64,000 nucleotides of DNA from Actinomycetota bacterium. GTDB lineage: Bacteria > Actinomycetota > Coriobacteriia > Anaerosomatales > UBA912. The position numbers and the translations under genes are program-made. The stretch's first letter is position 1. Each line of letters starts with the position of its first letter. Below the pieces are notes generated by a model, which saw only the letters and a program-made list of their open reading frames with translations, searched no databases and was not told where the DNA came from. The stretch covers positions 17,292 to 81,291 of the forward strand of contig JAGXSC010000068.1 in NCBI GenBank assembly GCA_018334075.1, given 5' to 3'. This document shows positions 35,405 to 43,513 of the stretch, one piece after another.

Positions 35405-36852
35405 AGTGACCTCAAAACCTCCGTGGCGACCTCGCGGTCAACGAACCTGATAGTCTTATCGGCGAATATCTGGTAATCCTCGTGTCCTTTTCCCGCGATC
35501 AAGACTGCATCCCCCTCCCGGGCAAGTGACAGTGCCGCTCCAATAGCCTGGGCTCTATCTGGTTCAACCTGGTAACTGGAGAACCCCTGGTCGACCCCAC
35601 GCTCGATCTGCGCGATGATAGCTTCAGGGTTCTCGCTACGGGGATTGTCGCTCGTGAAGATCACATAGTCTGCGACCTTCGCCGCGGCGGCCCCCATCAA
35701 CGGCCTTTTCGCGGGATCCCGATCACCGCCGCACCCAAAGACAACGATAAGCTTGCCGGGCGTCACTGCCCTAAGCGCGCTCAGCACTTGCTCAAGACTA
35801 TCCGGAGTATGCGCGTAATCAACAAACACAGAGAAGGGCTGACCCTCATCGACTCGCTCAAGGCGGCCCGGAACCTGCACGGCCTGCGCGAGGCCAGATG
35901 CGATCTGCTCGGCGCTGTACCCCAAAGCATAGGCGCAGCCTGCGGCTACAAGTGCGTTACTGACATTGTAGGCTCCGGCTAAAGTCAAAAACACATCAGC
36001 AGAGCCACTCGGCAGGCATAGCTGAAAGCTGGATTGGCCGGGCGACAGCTTGACTGTCTCGGCTCTTACTTCGGCACTCGGAGTGAGTCCGACGGTGATC
36101 ACACTGTCAAGCTCGGAGGCGAGAATTAAGCCGGCGGCATCGTCGATGTTTACCACCCTGTTCTCCGCTTCCGCCTGGGTAAACAGGCGCTTTTTCACCG
36201 AGAAGTACTCCTCCATCGTTCGATGGTAGTCAAGGTGGTCTTGTGTGAGATTGGTAAATGCGGCGACCGCGAAACGCATGTAGTCAACTCGGTGCAAGTC
36301 GATGGCGTGCGATGATACTTCCATGGACACCGCCTGCACGCCCGAGTCAACCATCCGGGCGAGCAATCCCTGTAGCTCGAGTGATTCCGGTGTCGTTCGC
36401 TCGTTTTGAAAAGTTTCCCGGCCGATCCTCGTTTCCACCGTTCCGATCAGCCCAGTGATGCTGCCAACGCTTCTCAGAATCGAGTCGACAAGATAAGTAG
36501 TTGTTGTTTTGCCGTTTGTTCCCGTAACCCCTATAACAGGCAACTTGTGACTTGGGCAGTCAAAAATTTCTGCCGAGGCGGCCGCAAGCGCGATCCGCGA
36601 ATCACGAACCAGCACAGTCGGGATCTCGGTGCCTGCTGAATGCGGCTTGACAGCCACGATGGCAACGGCTCCATTTTTCACCGCGTCGTGAGCAAACTCG
36701 TGTCCATCGAACTGGTGACCAGAAATGCAGAAAAACACATCGCCAGAGCGAGTGTTGCGAGAGTTGTATGTTATCCCCGTGCAGCTAACCGGATGGCCTG
36801 AAATCACCAATTCCCCGGGGATCAAGTCGAGTAAATCGTAAACCGTTATCAC
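35398..36852 (-). CDS. murE: UDP-N-acetylmuramoyl-L-alanyl-D-glutamate--2,6-diaminopimelate ligase
   Basis: MurE adds the third residue of the stem peptide. The 484-residue ligase carries GTNGKTT at 111-117 and the motif SDNPRSENP in the C-terminal part. DNPR is the pattern of enzymes that take meso-diaminopimelate, so a DAP-type peptidoglycan is predicted. The start is GTG. A 50-base gap separates it from ftsI, the largest spacing in the murE-to-ftsQ part of the cluster apart from the start of ftsL. Confidence 0.96.
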   Translation of the reverse strand: MITVYDLLDLIPGELVISGHPVSCTGITYNSRNTRSGDVFFCISGHQFDGHEFAHDAVKNGAVAIVAVKPHSAGTEIPTVLVRDSRIALAAASAEIFDCPSHKLPVIGVTGTNGKTTTTYLVDSILRSVGSITGLIGTVETRIGRETFQNERTTPESLELQGLLARMVDSGVQAVSMEVSSHAIDLHRVDYMRFAVAAFTNLTQDHLDYHRTMEEYFSVKKRLFTQAEAENRVVNIDDAAGLILASELDSVITVGLTPSAEVRAETVKLSPGQSSFQLCLPSGSADVFLTLAGAYNVSNALVAAGCAYALGYSAEQIASGLAQAVQVPGRLERVDEGQPFSVFVDYAHTPDSLEQVLSALRAVTPGKLIVVFGCGGDRDPAKRPLMGAAAAKVADYVIFTSDNPRSENPEAIIAQIERGVDQGFSSYQVEPDRAQAIGAALSLAREGDAVLIAGKGHEDYQIFADKTIRFVDREVATEVLRSLC

Positions 36853-36902
36853 CCGCTCTCGAGTCGTCGCGAATGAACGATACTAGCATCGCGCACTCTT
36901 GA

Positions 36903-38636
36903 CTACAGGACATCGGCGCCTACTGTCGTCGTATCGTCAATTTGCCTTTCGGGTTGAGGAGATATCCCGATGTGTGAAACGACAAACTCGGCGATCCTTC
37001 TAAACGCAGGAGCGGCGACCACTCCACCGAAAGCGTTGCCGCCAGGCTCGTCTATATTCACAAGTATCACTACTTGCGGATCGCCAGCCGGCAAAAAGCC
37101 CGCAAATGAAGCGATGTACTTTCCTTTCGCATACCCCGATCCATCTTCTTTGATCTTCAGGGCGGTGCCCGTCTTTCCCGCAACCGAGTATCCCGGCATA
37201 GCCGCGGCGCTACCCGTTCCTGATGTAACCGCCGAGACAAGCATTTCGCGCATCGTCGCAGAGGTCGACTCGCTGATGGCGCGTGGCCCGGTGGTTTGAG
37301 CTCCGTCAGCTGAACTCAGCAGATGCGGAGCTGGGAGAGTGCCGCCGTTTGCAATCGCGCACATAGCGCGCGCAAGCTGCATTGGAGTTAGCGATATTCC
37401 CTGACCGTAAGTGAGTGTACCTAGCGTTGAGGGGGACCATTGATCAACCGGGATAAGTACGCCTCTTGACTGTCCCGGGAAGTCGATTCCGGGTGCCTCG
37501 TTCAAGCCAAATCTATCGAAGTAGTCGTATAGGGTTTCCGGCCCCATGGCCATACCGAGCTTGACCGAGCCAACGTTGCTGGAAAAAGCCAATATTTCGG
37601 TGAGGTCCATCCGGGCAAACTCCCTTCTGCGAGCCTCACCGATCGTCCTTCCGCCTATCTGTATCGTGGCCGGCAGATCAAAGACGCTTTCTGGCGTGAA
37701 CAAGCCTCTATCGATAGCGGCGGCGACCGTCAACGCCTTCAGGGTCGAACCTGGCTCATACACATCTGTTAGAGCCCGATTCCTGACCGCGCTTTGATCG
37801 GCCGACCGGAAGTTGTTTGGATCGAACCCAGGGTAGGAAGCCATCGCATAGATGCTGCCATCATTTGCATCCATCACAATCACATTACCGCCGATAGCGC
37901 CTGAGGATTTTACCGTCTCGGCCAGCACCATTTGTGCTTTATGCTGAATGTCTTTGTCGATCGTGAGCTGTATGTCTTCGCCATCGACGGGCAGCTCTGT
38001 ATGGCTCACGCCGCCCGGAATAGGTCGACCAGAGGGGTCTCGCTCAGCGATGATACGACCAGGAGTGCCTGCCAGCACATCGTCGTACTGTTTTTCGATG
38101 CCGGTAAGACCTATGTTGTCGACGCCTACGAACCCGAGAACCTGAGCCGCAAGCTCGCCGAAGGGATAGACACGGCGGGAGTCATCGAGAAAGCCGATAC
38201 CGGCAAGATCCAGCTCCTTTAGTGCGTTGGCCCGCTCGATATCGACCTTTCTGGCGATGTAGACGAATCCGGCATCCCGGCGAAGCTTCTCCTCATACTC
38301 AGCAGCATTGCCGCCGAGTATGGTCGAAAGCGACTTTGCAGTTGCAGCAGGATCCTTTACGAATCTAGGGGATGCATATATGGAGCGTGCCTCTACGCTG
38401 ATGGCCAGCGGTTCGCCTTCACGGTCAAATATCGTGCCCCGCCGAGGCAGAAGCTCCAAATCTCTTGTCCGCTGCTCTTCGGCTAACTTTGCAAACGCAG
38501 GAGCCTCGATGACGTGCAGCTCGACCAGACGAGCGGATATGGCGAGCAGGGCCAGCGTGACCGCAACCCACAGAAAGATGAAACGACCGCTGCCTGAGGT
38601 TGACTTCGCGCGTTTCTTGCGCCTCTCGCCCAACAT
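36903..38636 (-). CDS. ftsI: Septal penicillin-binding protein (class B, FtsI/PBP3 type)
   Basis: This transpeptidase cross-links septal peptidoglycan with FtsW. The 577 residues have a basic tail, one membrane helix (about 19-38), the dimerization domain with RRGTIFDREG, and the transpeptidase domain with Ser297-x-x-Lys300 (GSTLK), SSN 352-354 and KTG 488-490. There are no PASTA repeats at the C-terminus, unlike many Gram-positive homologues. The ribosome-binding site AGGAGG lies only 1-2 bases before the ATG, so the next codon (TTG) may be the true start. Confidence 0.96.
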   Translation of the reverse strand: MLGERRKKRAKSTSGSGRFIFLWVAVTLALLAISARLVELHVIEAPAFAKLAEEQRTRDLELLPRRGTIFDREGEPLAISVEARSIYASPRFVKDPAATAKSLSTILGGNAAEYEEKLRRDAGFVYIARKVDIERANALKELDLAGIGFLDDSRRVYPFGELAAQVLGFVGVDNIGLTGIEKQYDDVLAGTPGRIIAERDPSGRPIPGGVSHTELPVDGEDIQLTIDKDIQHKAQMVLAETVKSSGAIGGNVIVMDANDGSIYAMASYPGFDPNNFRSADQSAVRNRALTDVYEPGSTLKALTVAAAIDRGLFTPESVFDLPATIQIGGRTIGEARRREFARMDLTEILAFSSNVGSVKLGMAMGPETLYDYFDRFGLNEAPGIDFPGQSRGVLIPVDQWSPSTLGTLTYGQGISLTPMQLARAMCAIANGGTLPAPHLLSSADGAQTTGPRAISESTSATMREMLVSAVTSGTGSAAAMPGYSVAGKTGTALKIKEDGSGYAKGKYIASFAGFLPAGDPQVVILVNIDEPGGNAFGGVVAAPAFRRIAEFVVSHIGISPQPERQIDDTTTVGADVL

Positions 38637-38667
38637 TCCTCCTGTAAACGTGCAGTGCTAACCCGAA

Positions 38668-39069
38668 CTACCTTGGTGCTGCCGCCTCTGCGTCCTCCAT
38701 CGAAGTCGCCTGGGCGGGAGAGTTATTCTCAGCGAGGATCGGCTCGCGGACCCTCGTGTTCACAGCCAGATAGCTCACCTGAGTGGCCGGCATCATATTT
38801 AGCGATCCGGCCGCTATCGACTCGATCCGGGAAGGTGTGGCAAGATTTATGCGACTCAGCTCTAGAATCTCGCCTCTTTCGCGCTCATCTTCGATCTCGG
38901 CGGCAAGGCGCGCTTGCTCAAAGGTTAGCTCGGCAGCGTTAGCCATAATTGTCACCCTGCCGATACCAAAGATAGCCAACAACACCATAAATAGAGTTGC
39001 GAACTGGAATATCATGCGACTGCGGCTATCCGCGTTATGCCGTTTTTTTGAACAAGCTGCGACGCCCAT
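38668..39069 (-). CDS. ftsL: Cell division protein FtsL-like
   Basis: The 133-residue protein has a short cytosolic tail, one membrane helix (about 19-37) and an extracellular coiled coil (about 44-85), the layout of FtsL. Its position between rsmH and ftsI is the usual one. I place the start at the ATG at 39069, which has AGGAG 6 bases upstream; the frame extends to a TTG at 39111. FtsL sequences are poorly conserved, so the name rests on layout and position. The tail after about residue 95 looks disordered. Confidence 0.85.
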   Translation of the reverse strand: MGVAACSKKRHNADSRSRMIFQFATLFMVLLAIFGIGRVTIMANAAELTFEQARLAAEIEDERERGEILELSRINLATPSRIESIAAGSLNMMPATQVSYLAVNTRVREPILAENNSPAQATSMEDAEAAAPR

Positions 39070-39117
39070 CTTCCTCTCCTGTTCGCTCTTCCTTGCCGCA
39101 AAATGATGCAATGCGGG

Positions 39118-40050
39118 CTAGATCTTCTCTGCGACCCTCAGTCTTGCGCTGCGAGATCTGGGGTTCACTTCTATTTCTGCGGCGGTTGGAACCACCGGCT
39201 TTCCTGTAATTGTCCGGAGTTTCGGCACTTTTCCACATGCGCACACCGGCATTGCCGGAGGGCACTTACAGCGGTCCTGCAAATCGGTAATAACGCGCTT
39301 TACGATCTTGTCCTCAAGCGAGTGGTAGCTTATGACCACCAACCGTCCGCCTGGCGCCAACCATCTGACTGCCGTATGAAGCGCCTTTTCCAAGACCTCC
39401 AGCTCAGAGTTGACCTCGATTCGCAGGGCCTGAAAGGTCCTTCGCGCAGGGTGCGGTCCCTGTCGGCGCGCGGCTGCGGGAACAGCCATCTTGATGATCT
39501 CTACGAGCTCACCGGTGGTCTTTACGGGGCGGCGGCCTCGCGCTGCTACGATGAAAGCTGCTATTCGCGAGGCCCACTTTTCCTCCCCGTACTCGCGGAT
39601 GATGCGGGCCAGCTGTGATTCGGAGTAGGTATTTACGATATCCGCTGCTGTGATAGGCCCGCCGAGATCCATCCGCATGTCCAACGAAGTGTCCTCCTGA
39701 TAAGTAAAACCACGTTCAACCAGATCAAGCTGTGGCGAGGACACACCGAGGTCGAAGAGAAATCCGTTGACATAGGGAACCTGCGCCTGCAACAACAGCC
39801 GATCGAGATCGGCGAAGTTCCCTTTCAACAACACGACATGCTGGCCGAGGCGGAGTATGTCCGCTGCTACGTTTAGTGCTGCATCATCCTGGTCGATTCC
39901 GACAAGGATGCCTGAGGGCGCAATCAAATCTACTATCCGCTTCGCGTGTCCTGCCCCGCCTAAGGTGCAATCGACGATTATCGAACCGGGTTGCAATGAT
40001 AAGTACTGCGTGACCTCGGCCAGCAAAACTGGAGTGTGCCGATATTCCAT
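39118..40050 (-). CDS. rsmH: 16S rRNA (cytosine-1402-N4) methyltransferase RsmH (MraW)
   Basis: RsmH methylates N4 of C1402 in 16S rRNA with S-adenosylmethionine. From the ATG at 40050 it has 310 residues and starts MEYRHTPVLL, the usual N-terminus; the open frame continues to 40131 without family-like sequence. The methyl-donor loop VDCTLGGAGHA and the late motifs KGPHPARRTFQALRI-like (QGPHPARRTFQA) and ISYHSLEDKIVK are clear. It lies 10 bases after mraZ. Confidence 0.97.
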   Translation of the reverse strand: MEYRHTPVLLAEVTQYLSLQPGSIIVDCTLGGAGHAKRIVDLIAPSGILVGIDQDDAALNVAADILRLGQHVVLLKGNFADLDRLLLQAQVPYVNGFLFDLGVSSPQLDLVERGFTYQEDTSLDMRMDLGGPITAADIVNTYSESQLARIIREYGEEKWASRIAAFIVAARGRRPVKTTGELVEIIKMAVPAAARRQGPHPARRTFQALRIEVNSELEVLEKALHTAVRWLAPGGRLVVISYHSLEDKIVKRVITDLQDRCKCPPAMPVCACGKVPKLRTITGKPVVPTAAEIEVNPRSRSARLRVAEKI

Positions 40051-40060
40051 TATCAAGCCT

Positions 40061-40492
40061 TCAGAGCATGCCCGCTTCGGACAACTCTTTTGCGAGGTCT
40101 TCGATGTTCTCCCCAGCCTCGCTGTACTCATCCCACATCGCGGAGTCCCAAATTTCTATCCTGTTGCCGTTGCCCGCGATCGCAACGTCTTTGGAAAGGC
40201 CGGCATAGGCTCGTAAGTTTCCTGGCAGCCCAATGCGTCCGGCGGAGTCAAGCTCGACCTCAACCGCCCCGGCCGTGAAAAATCTGCGAATCTTTCGCAA
40301 ACGAGGCTCAAAGTCCTCCTTTGCCACCAACTCTTCGACGAAGCGTCCGTACTCGCCGGCTGGATAGACGTAAAGACACTTGTCCAACCCTTTTGCGACG
40401 ACAAGCTTGCCCGTCATCTCCGAGCGGAATCGCGAAGGCAGCGAGACACGTCCTTTGGCATCCAGCGTGTGCCGGTGATCGCCTAGAAACAT
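40061..40492 (-). CDS. mraZ: Transcriptional regulator MraZ
   Basis: MraZ is the first gene of the dcw cluster and in the family binds its own promoter through two SpoVT-AbrB-type domains. Both are visible in the 143 residues: TLDAKGRVSLPSRFR near 11-25 and ELDSAGRIGLPGNLR near 84-98. Three 10-base repeats of the MraZ-box form lie in its promoter, so self-control of the dcw cluster is likely. Confidence 0.97.
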   Translation of the reverse strand: MFLGDHRHTLDAKGRVSLPSRFRSEMTGKLVVAKGLDKCLYVYPAGEYGRFVEELVAKEDFEPRLRKIRRFFTAGAVEVELDSAGRIGLPGNLRAYAGLSKDVAIAGNGNRIEIWDSAMWDEYSEAGENIEDLAKELSEAGML

Positions 40493-40573
40493 ATGTGCTC
40501 ATCGCCTCCCCTCGTGTCTCGAGGAATACTCCGTCGGACATTGCCCAAAGGCCACCGTGGCCTGATGGGATAA

Positions 40574-40602
40574 ACTGTATACCACTATGTCCCACTTTTC
40601 AA
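40574..40602 (-). promoter_or_regulatory. Predicted promoter of mraZ and the dcw cluster
   Basis: TTGAAA (40597-40602) stands 17 bases from TACAGT (40574-40579) on the minus strand. A TATACA hexamer at a 15-base spacing is the other choice. The three MraZ boxes lie across it. Confidence 0.5.
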
Positions 40603-40608
40603 CACCTA
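40579..40608 (-). promoter_or_regulatory. mraZ: Three tandem MraZ boxes
   Basis: On the minus strand three adjoining 10-mers read TAGGTGTTGA, AAAGTGGGAC and ATAGTGGTAT. They match the published MraZ-box pattern of AAAGTG(G/T) followed by a 3-base spacer, with a 10-base period. They cover the spacer and -35 of the predicted mraZ promoter, which fits autorepression. Confidence 0.65.
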
Positions 40609-40775
40609 GATGGGAATTTTTCCCACCAAATCACACAATCGAGCGATTTGCCTACGAATCCGGGTACTCCGGGGCGCGTTTCTGAAAACCAAACGAGCGC
40701 TTTCATCGTCAAATTGATCAGGTACGCAGGAAACGCACATTGACAGTGGAATTCAACAATCGAGATTCGACACTG

Positions 40776-40804
40776 TTGCCGCTTTTGCAAAGTGGGAGTA
40801 GAAT
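40776..40804 (+). promoter_or_regulatory. Predicted promoter of the 48-residue membrane peptide gene
   Basis: TTGCCG (40776-40781) is 17 bases from TAGAAT (40799-40804). A single AAAGTGG, identical to the core MraZ box, lies in the spacer at 40789-40795. Confidence 0.55.
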
Positions 40805-40843
40805 CTAAATCAGGTCGAACCCGCTTTCGGAGGTGAAGGTTTC

Positions 40844-40990
40844 ATGGTCGGAGCCCTGTTCGGAGCCAATGTTGCAGGCACTTTGTGGATCACGATGTGG
40901 TGGGCTTTCTTCATAGTGGTCGCCATGGGTATTGCACTGGGTGTCTATGCAGCCCTGGAAATGAAGAAGCTCGAAGACAAGTCCGAATAA
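40844..40990 (+). CDS. Small single-pass membrane protein, 48 residues, unknown function
   Basis: The frame starts with ATG, 9 bases after a strong GGAGGTGA, and encodes 48 residues: a short N-terminus (MVGALFGANVAGT), one long hydrophobic stretch with two adjacent Trp (about 14-37), and a charged tail ending KKLEDKSE. A promoter with a 17-base spacer lies 40 bases upstream. It is too short for most gene callers. The clean promoter, ribosome-binding site and membrane-helix layout argue that it is real. Its neighbours are mraZ (divergent) and a DUF4349 lipoprotein gene downstream. I do not recognise a family. Confidence 0.75.
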   Translation: MVGALFGANVAGTLWITMWWAFFIVVAMGIALGVYAALEMKKLEDKSE

Positions 40991-41022
40991 GCTGGTAGGT
41001 AGTTTCCACTGTCTTTGTGTCC

Positions 41023-41055
41023 GACGCCCTCCTGCCAACCTAGGCAGAGGGCGTC
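41023..41055. terminator. Strong hairpin after the small membrane protein gene
   Basis: GACGCCCTC-TGCC pairs with GGCAGAGGGCGTC over 13 bases with one bulged C and a 6-base loop. It lies 33 bases after the stop codon. No U run follows on the plus strand, so termination may be weak; it may instead mark the mRNA end or stabilise it. Confidence 0.45.
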
Positions 41056-41100
41056 AGTGTTGCTGATAGCGAATAATCCAGCAGACATTTGGAGGACCAA

Positions 41101-42126
41101 GTGGAAAGATCGAAAAGCGTAAAACTCCCTCAATATTCGCCGATTCTCTATCTGGTAGCGGCATTCGTCGCCTTGACACTTCTGGTAACGGGGTGCTCGG
41201 CAATTTCCACAGACGAAGGCGCGGGAACAGATCTCGGAACGCCGGAGCCGATGATATACCAGGACACGGCCGCCGATGGAGATCGGGCAGTCTCGCCTGA
41301 CATGACCCCTTATGGAGACCCGCAGGCGGAAATCCTTCTTGCCCCTGCTCCGGGCGCCGGTCCTGATGCATCTGCAATTCCCCAGGAAGATCGACTGATC
41401 GTCCAACGCGTCGAGATGCGTCTTGGTGTCGATGCGATCGATTCTGCGGTTGAATCACTCAGGGCGGCGGCGAAAGAGCACAACGGAACCATAATAGACC
41501 TGAATGTGAGCACCGACGAAGGATTCCCAATCTACAGGCAATCCGAAGTGACGGCGATGGACGGAGCTCCTATTTCCGGATACCTCACGGTCAGGGTGCC
41601 CGCTGAAAACCTCGAAACCTTTATAGCAACGATTTCAGAGATCGGAGCCGTGCTGCGCCACGCGGAAACCCAAAGTGACGTGACGCAGGAACACTTGGAT
41701 CTCGATGCTCGGCTGAAGAACCTGCAGGCAAGCGAGGTTCAGTTGCGCGACTTTCTCGCAAAAGCTAAGAACGTGACCGAGATGCTCGCGGTTGAAAAAG
41801 AGCTGTCCCGCATTCGCGGAGAAATCGAGTCGATGCAAGCGCAAATAGCTTACCTGGAAAGGCAAGCGGCACACTCTGTTGTCACGATAGAGCTTACTGG
41901 ACCAAAGCCCATCGTGCGTCCGACCGGTGAAGATTGGGGCTTCGTAGCGGCACTGACCGAGTCTGTTCGAGCCTTCGTGCGCACCATCAACACATTGATC
42001 GTGTTGCTCGGAGCACTCACGCCGGTGATCATCATTCTGGCGCTTGCAGCGCTGGTACTGCGCCTCTACCTCAACAGGAGGCGCGCCATGAAGGCGGTCT
42101 CGGGCTCCAAGGATCCCGCCGCTTAA
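41101..42126 (+). CDS. DUF4349 lipoprotein with coiled coil and C-terminal membrane helix
   Basis: From the GTG at 41101, which has GGAGGA 5 bases upstream, the protein has 341 residues. A signal peptide ends in the lipobox LLVTGC with Cys32. The DUF4349 domain follows: an alpha-beta part (about 100-185) including YLTVRVPAENLETFI, a coiled coil (about 190-260), then a short beta part. One membrane helix lies near residues 295-320, followed by a basic tail. The fold is that of surface proteins anchored at both ends. Its function is unknown. A longer frame begins at a TTG at 41089 inside the ribosome-binding site and was rejected. Confidence 0.9.
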   Translation: MERSKSVKLPQYSPILYLVAAFVALTLLVTGCSAISTDEGAGTDLGTPEPMIYQDTAADGDRAVSPDMTPYGDPQAEILLAPAPGAGPDASAIPQEDRLIVQRVEMRLGVDAIDSAVESLRAAAKEHNGTIIDLNVSTDEGFPIYRQSEVTAMDGAPISGYLTVRVPAENLETFIATISEIGAVLRHAETQSDVTQEHLDLDARLKNLQASEVQLRDFLAKAKNVTEMLAVEKELSRIRGEIESMQAQIAYLERQAAHSVVTIELTGPKPIVRPTGEDWGFVAALTESVRAFVRTINTLIVLLGALTPVIIILALAALVLRLYLNRRRAMKAVSGSKDPAA

Positions 42127-42129
42127 GCG

Positions 42130-42381
42130 ATGGGCCTACTGAGACCAAAGATCAAAATCCCCTTGTGGGCGGCGGTTGCCATTCCGGCCGCCGCCTACCT
42201 GATAAGATCGATCGGCAGGGGCTTCGATTTCAGCCCCGATATTCCCGAAGACATTATCGCGGCGGTAGTCTTTGTGATCGCACTAGTGATCGTCGGAGCT
42301 TTTCGGCACCGTGCGCACTCTCACCAAGGCGACGAGACCGCTTCCAGAGAGATACAACAGGAAGACCGCCACTCCGGCTAG
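42130..42381 (+). CDS. Small hypothetical membrane protein
   Basis: An 83-residue frame begins 3 bases after the DUF4349 stop (ATG at 42130). It has two hydrophobic segments (about 10-26 and 42-59) and a polar, His-rich tail. No clear ribosome-binding site is seen, so it would depend on read-through from the lipoprotein gene. The last 33 codons overlap the oppositely oriented gene at 42283-42558, and one of the two may be shorter than drawn. I do not recognise a family. Confidence 0.55.
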   Translation: MGLLRPKIKIPLWAAVAIPAAAYLIRSIGRGFDFSPDIPEDIIAAVVFVIALVIVGAFRHRAHSHQGDETASREIQQEDRHSG

Positions 42382-42558
42382 CGCTGGAAGCATCAGTAGG
42401 TCCTCGGCGATATCGAGTGATTGCACACCCGGTGCGCCTTCACCTGATACGACGGTAATCCAGGCTCCTAGCGCCACGCCAATCGCGACCCCTACCGCCC
42501 AGGTTCCCGCCCAAAACACAGTGGCTGGTAGTGAGAAACTGCCTTTTCGCATCACCAT
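42283..42558 (-). CDS. Small hypothetical membrane protein at the end of the BMP-type importer operon
   Basis: The frame of 91 residues starts at an ATG one base after the stop of the permease gene (TGACATG), so it is probably coupled to that operon. It has two hydrophobic segments (about 10-36 and 55-78) and a charged C-terminus. The family is unknown. It overlaps the convergent gene at 42130-42381 by 99 bases. The start at 42558 is preferred over 42630, which would overlap the permease. Confidence 0.6.
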   Translation of the reverse strand: MVMRKGSFSLPATVFWAGTWAVGVAIGVALGAWITVVSGEGAPGVQSLDIAEDLLMLPALAGVAVFLLYLSGSGLVALVRVRTVPKSSDDH

Positions 42559-42559
42559 G

Positions 42560-43513
42560 TCAGCTCTTCTCGTAAGGCTTACCCACAGCCGCGGGCGCAA
42601 CAGCCCTGCCAACAACACCCGCGAGGACAACCACGGTCAGCACATAGGGTAGCATCAGGAAAAACTGTGATGGAATAGCAACTACATCACGCAGCAGCTG
42701 CAACTTGATCTGAAGCGCATCCGCAAAGCCGAACAGCAGCGAGGCGCCGTACGACCCCGCGGGCGTCCAGCGGCCGAATATGTTTGCGGCAAGAGCGATA
42801 AAACCGCGACCGTTGGTCATTCCTTCGGTAAACGACCCGACCTGCTCCAGCGTCAGATTCGCTCCGGCCAGACCAGCCAAAGCGCCGCTCATGAGCACAG
42901 CTACATACCTGCCGCGATACACGTTGATACCGACCGTGTCCGCGGCTTGCGGATGCTCGCCGAGCGCTCGCAGACGCAATCCCCAACGCGTATTGAACAT
43001 GGCCCACTGCCCAACGATAGCGATCAAAATCGCAATGTAAACGATAGGGGTGTAGCTGAACAGCGTCGTATTGATCCACACCCAGATATCTGCCAGATAC
43101 CCTGTTGTCGGCCCATTCAATTCCAGTAACGGGCTAAGTCGCGTCACCGGGTCGGTGGTTCCAGGGCGCTGGAAGATCACTTCCATGAAAAATCCGGTCA
43201 GGCCGCCAGCTAAAATATTTATAGCCGTGCCCGAGACAACCTGATCGGTCTTGAGCGTGATCGAAGCGAACGCGTGAACGAGCGCCAGCGACAAGCCCGC
43301 TACAACCGCTACCGCGACGCCTCCCCACGCACTCCCTGTGAAGGTGGCCCCGACCACACCCATGAACGCCGAGAAAAGCATGATTCCCTCGAGCGCGATG
43401 TTCACCACACCGGCCCGCTCACAGATGGCGCCGCCGATCGCGGCAAGGGCAATCGGAGTTGCGATTCGAATTGCCGAAGCAAAAAGATCGGGGGCGAGTA
43501 TATCGCTAAGCAC
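42560..43513 (-). CDS. BMP-type ABC transporter permease (second subunit, NupQ-like)
   Basis: The 317-residue membrane protein has about nine helices and belongs to the branched-chain/ribose-type (BPD_transp_2) permeases. GAICERAGVVNIALEG near residues 20-40 and the block GLRLRALGEHPQAADTVGI are typical of the second permease of nucleoside (BMP) importers such as NupQ/YufQ. It overlaps the first permease by 8 bases. Together with the other subunits it should import nucleosides. Confidence 0.92.
   Translation of the reverse strand: MLSDILAPDLFASAIRIATPIALAAIGGAICERAGVVNIALEGIMLFSAFMGVVGATFTGSAWGGVAVAVVAGLSLALVHAFASITLKTDQVVSGTAINILAGGLTGFFMEVIFQRPGTTDPVTRLSPLLELNGPTTGYLADIWVWINTTLFSYTPIVYIAILIAIVGQWAMFNTRWGLRLRALGEHPQAADTVGINVYRGRYVAVLMSGALAGLAGANLTLEQVGSFTEGMTNGRGFIALAANIFGRWTPAGSYGASLLFGFADALQIKLQLLRDVVAIPSQFFLMLPYVLTVVVLAGVVGRAVAPAAVGKPYEKS

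Larger units (their letters stand above)
40493..40843. other. Divergent intergenic region between mraZ and the small membrane peptide gene
   Basis: This 351-base gap is the longest non-coding stretch I see. It holds the mraZ promoter with its boxes (40574-40608) and the promoter of the plus-strand small gene (40776-40804). The stretch 40625-40770 between them shows no gene, tRNA or strong hairpin that I could find. The mraZ leader would be about 75 bases. Confidence 0.7.

Noticed and set aside
41934..42458. A 174-residue plus-strand frame over the DUF4349 end and the small genes
   Set aside because: It is Arg- and His-rich, has no motif and overlaps three better supported frames.
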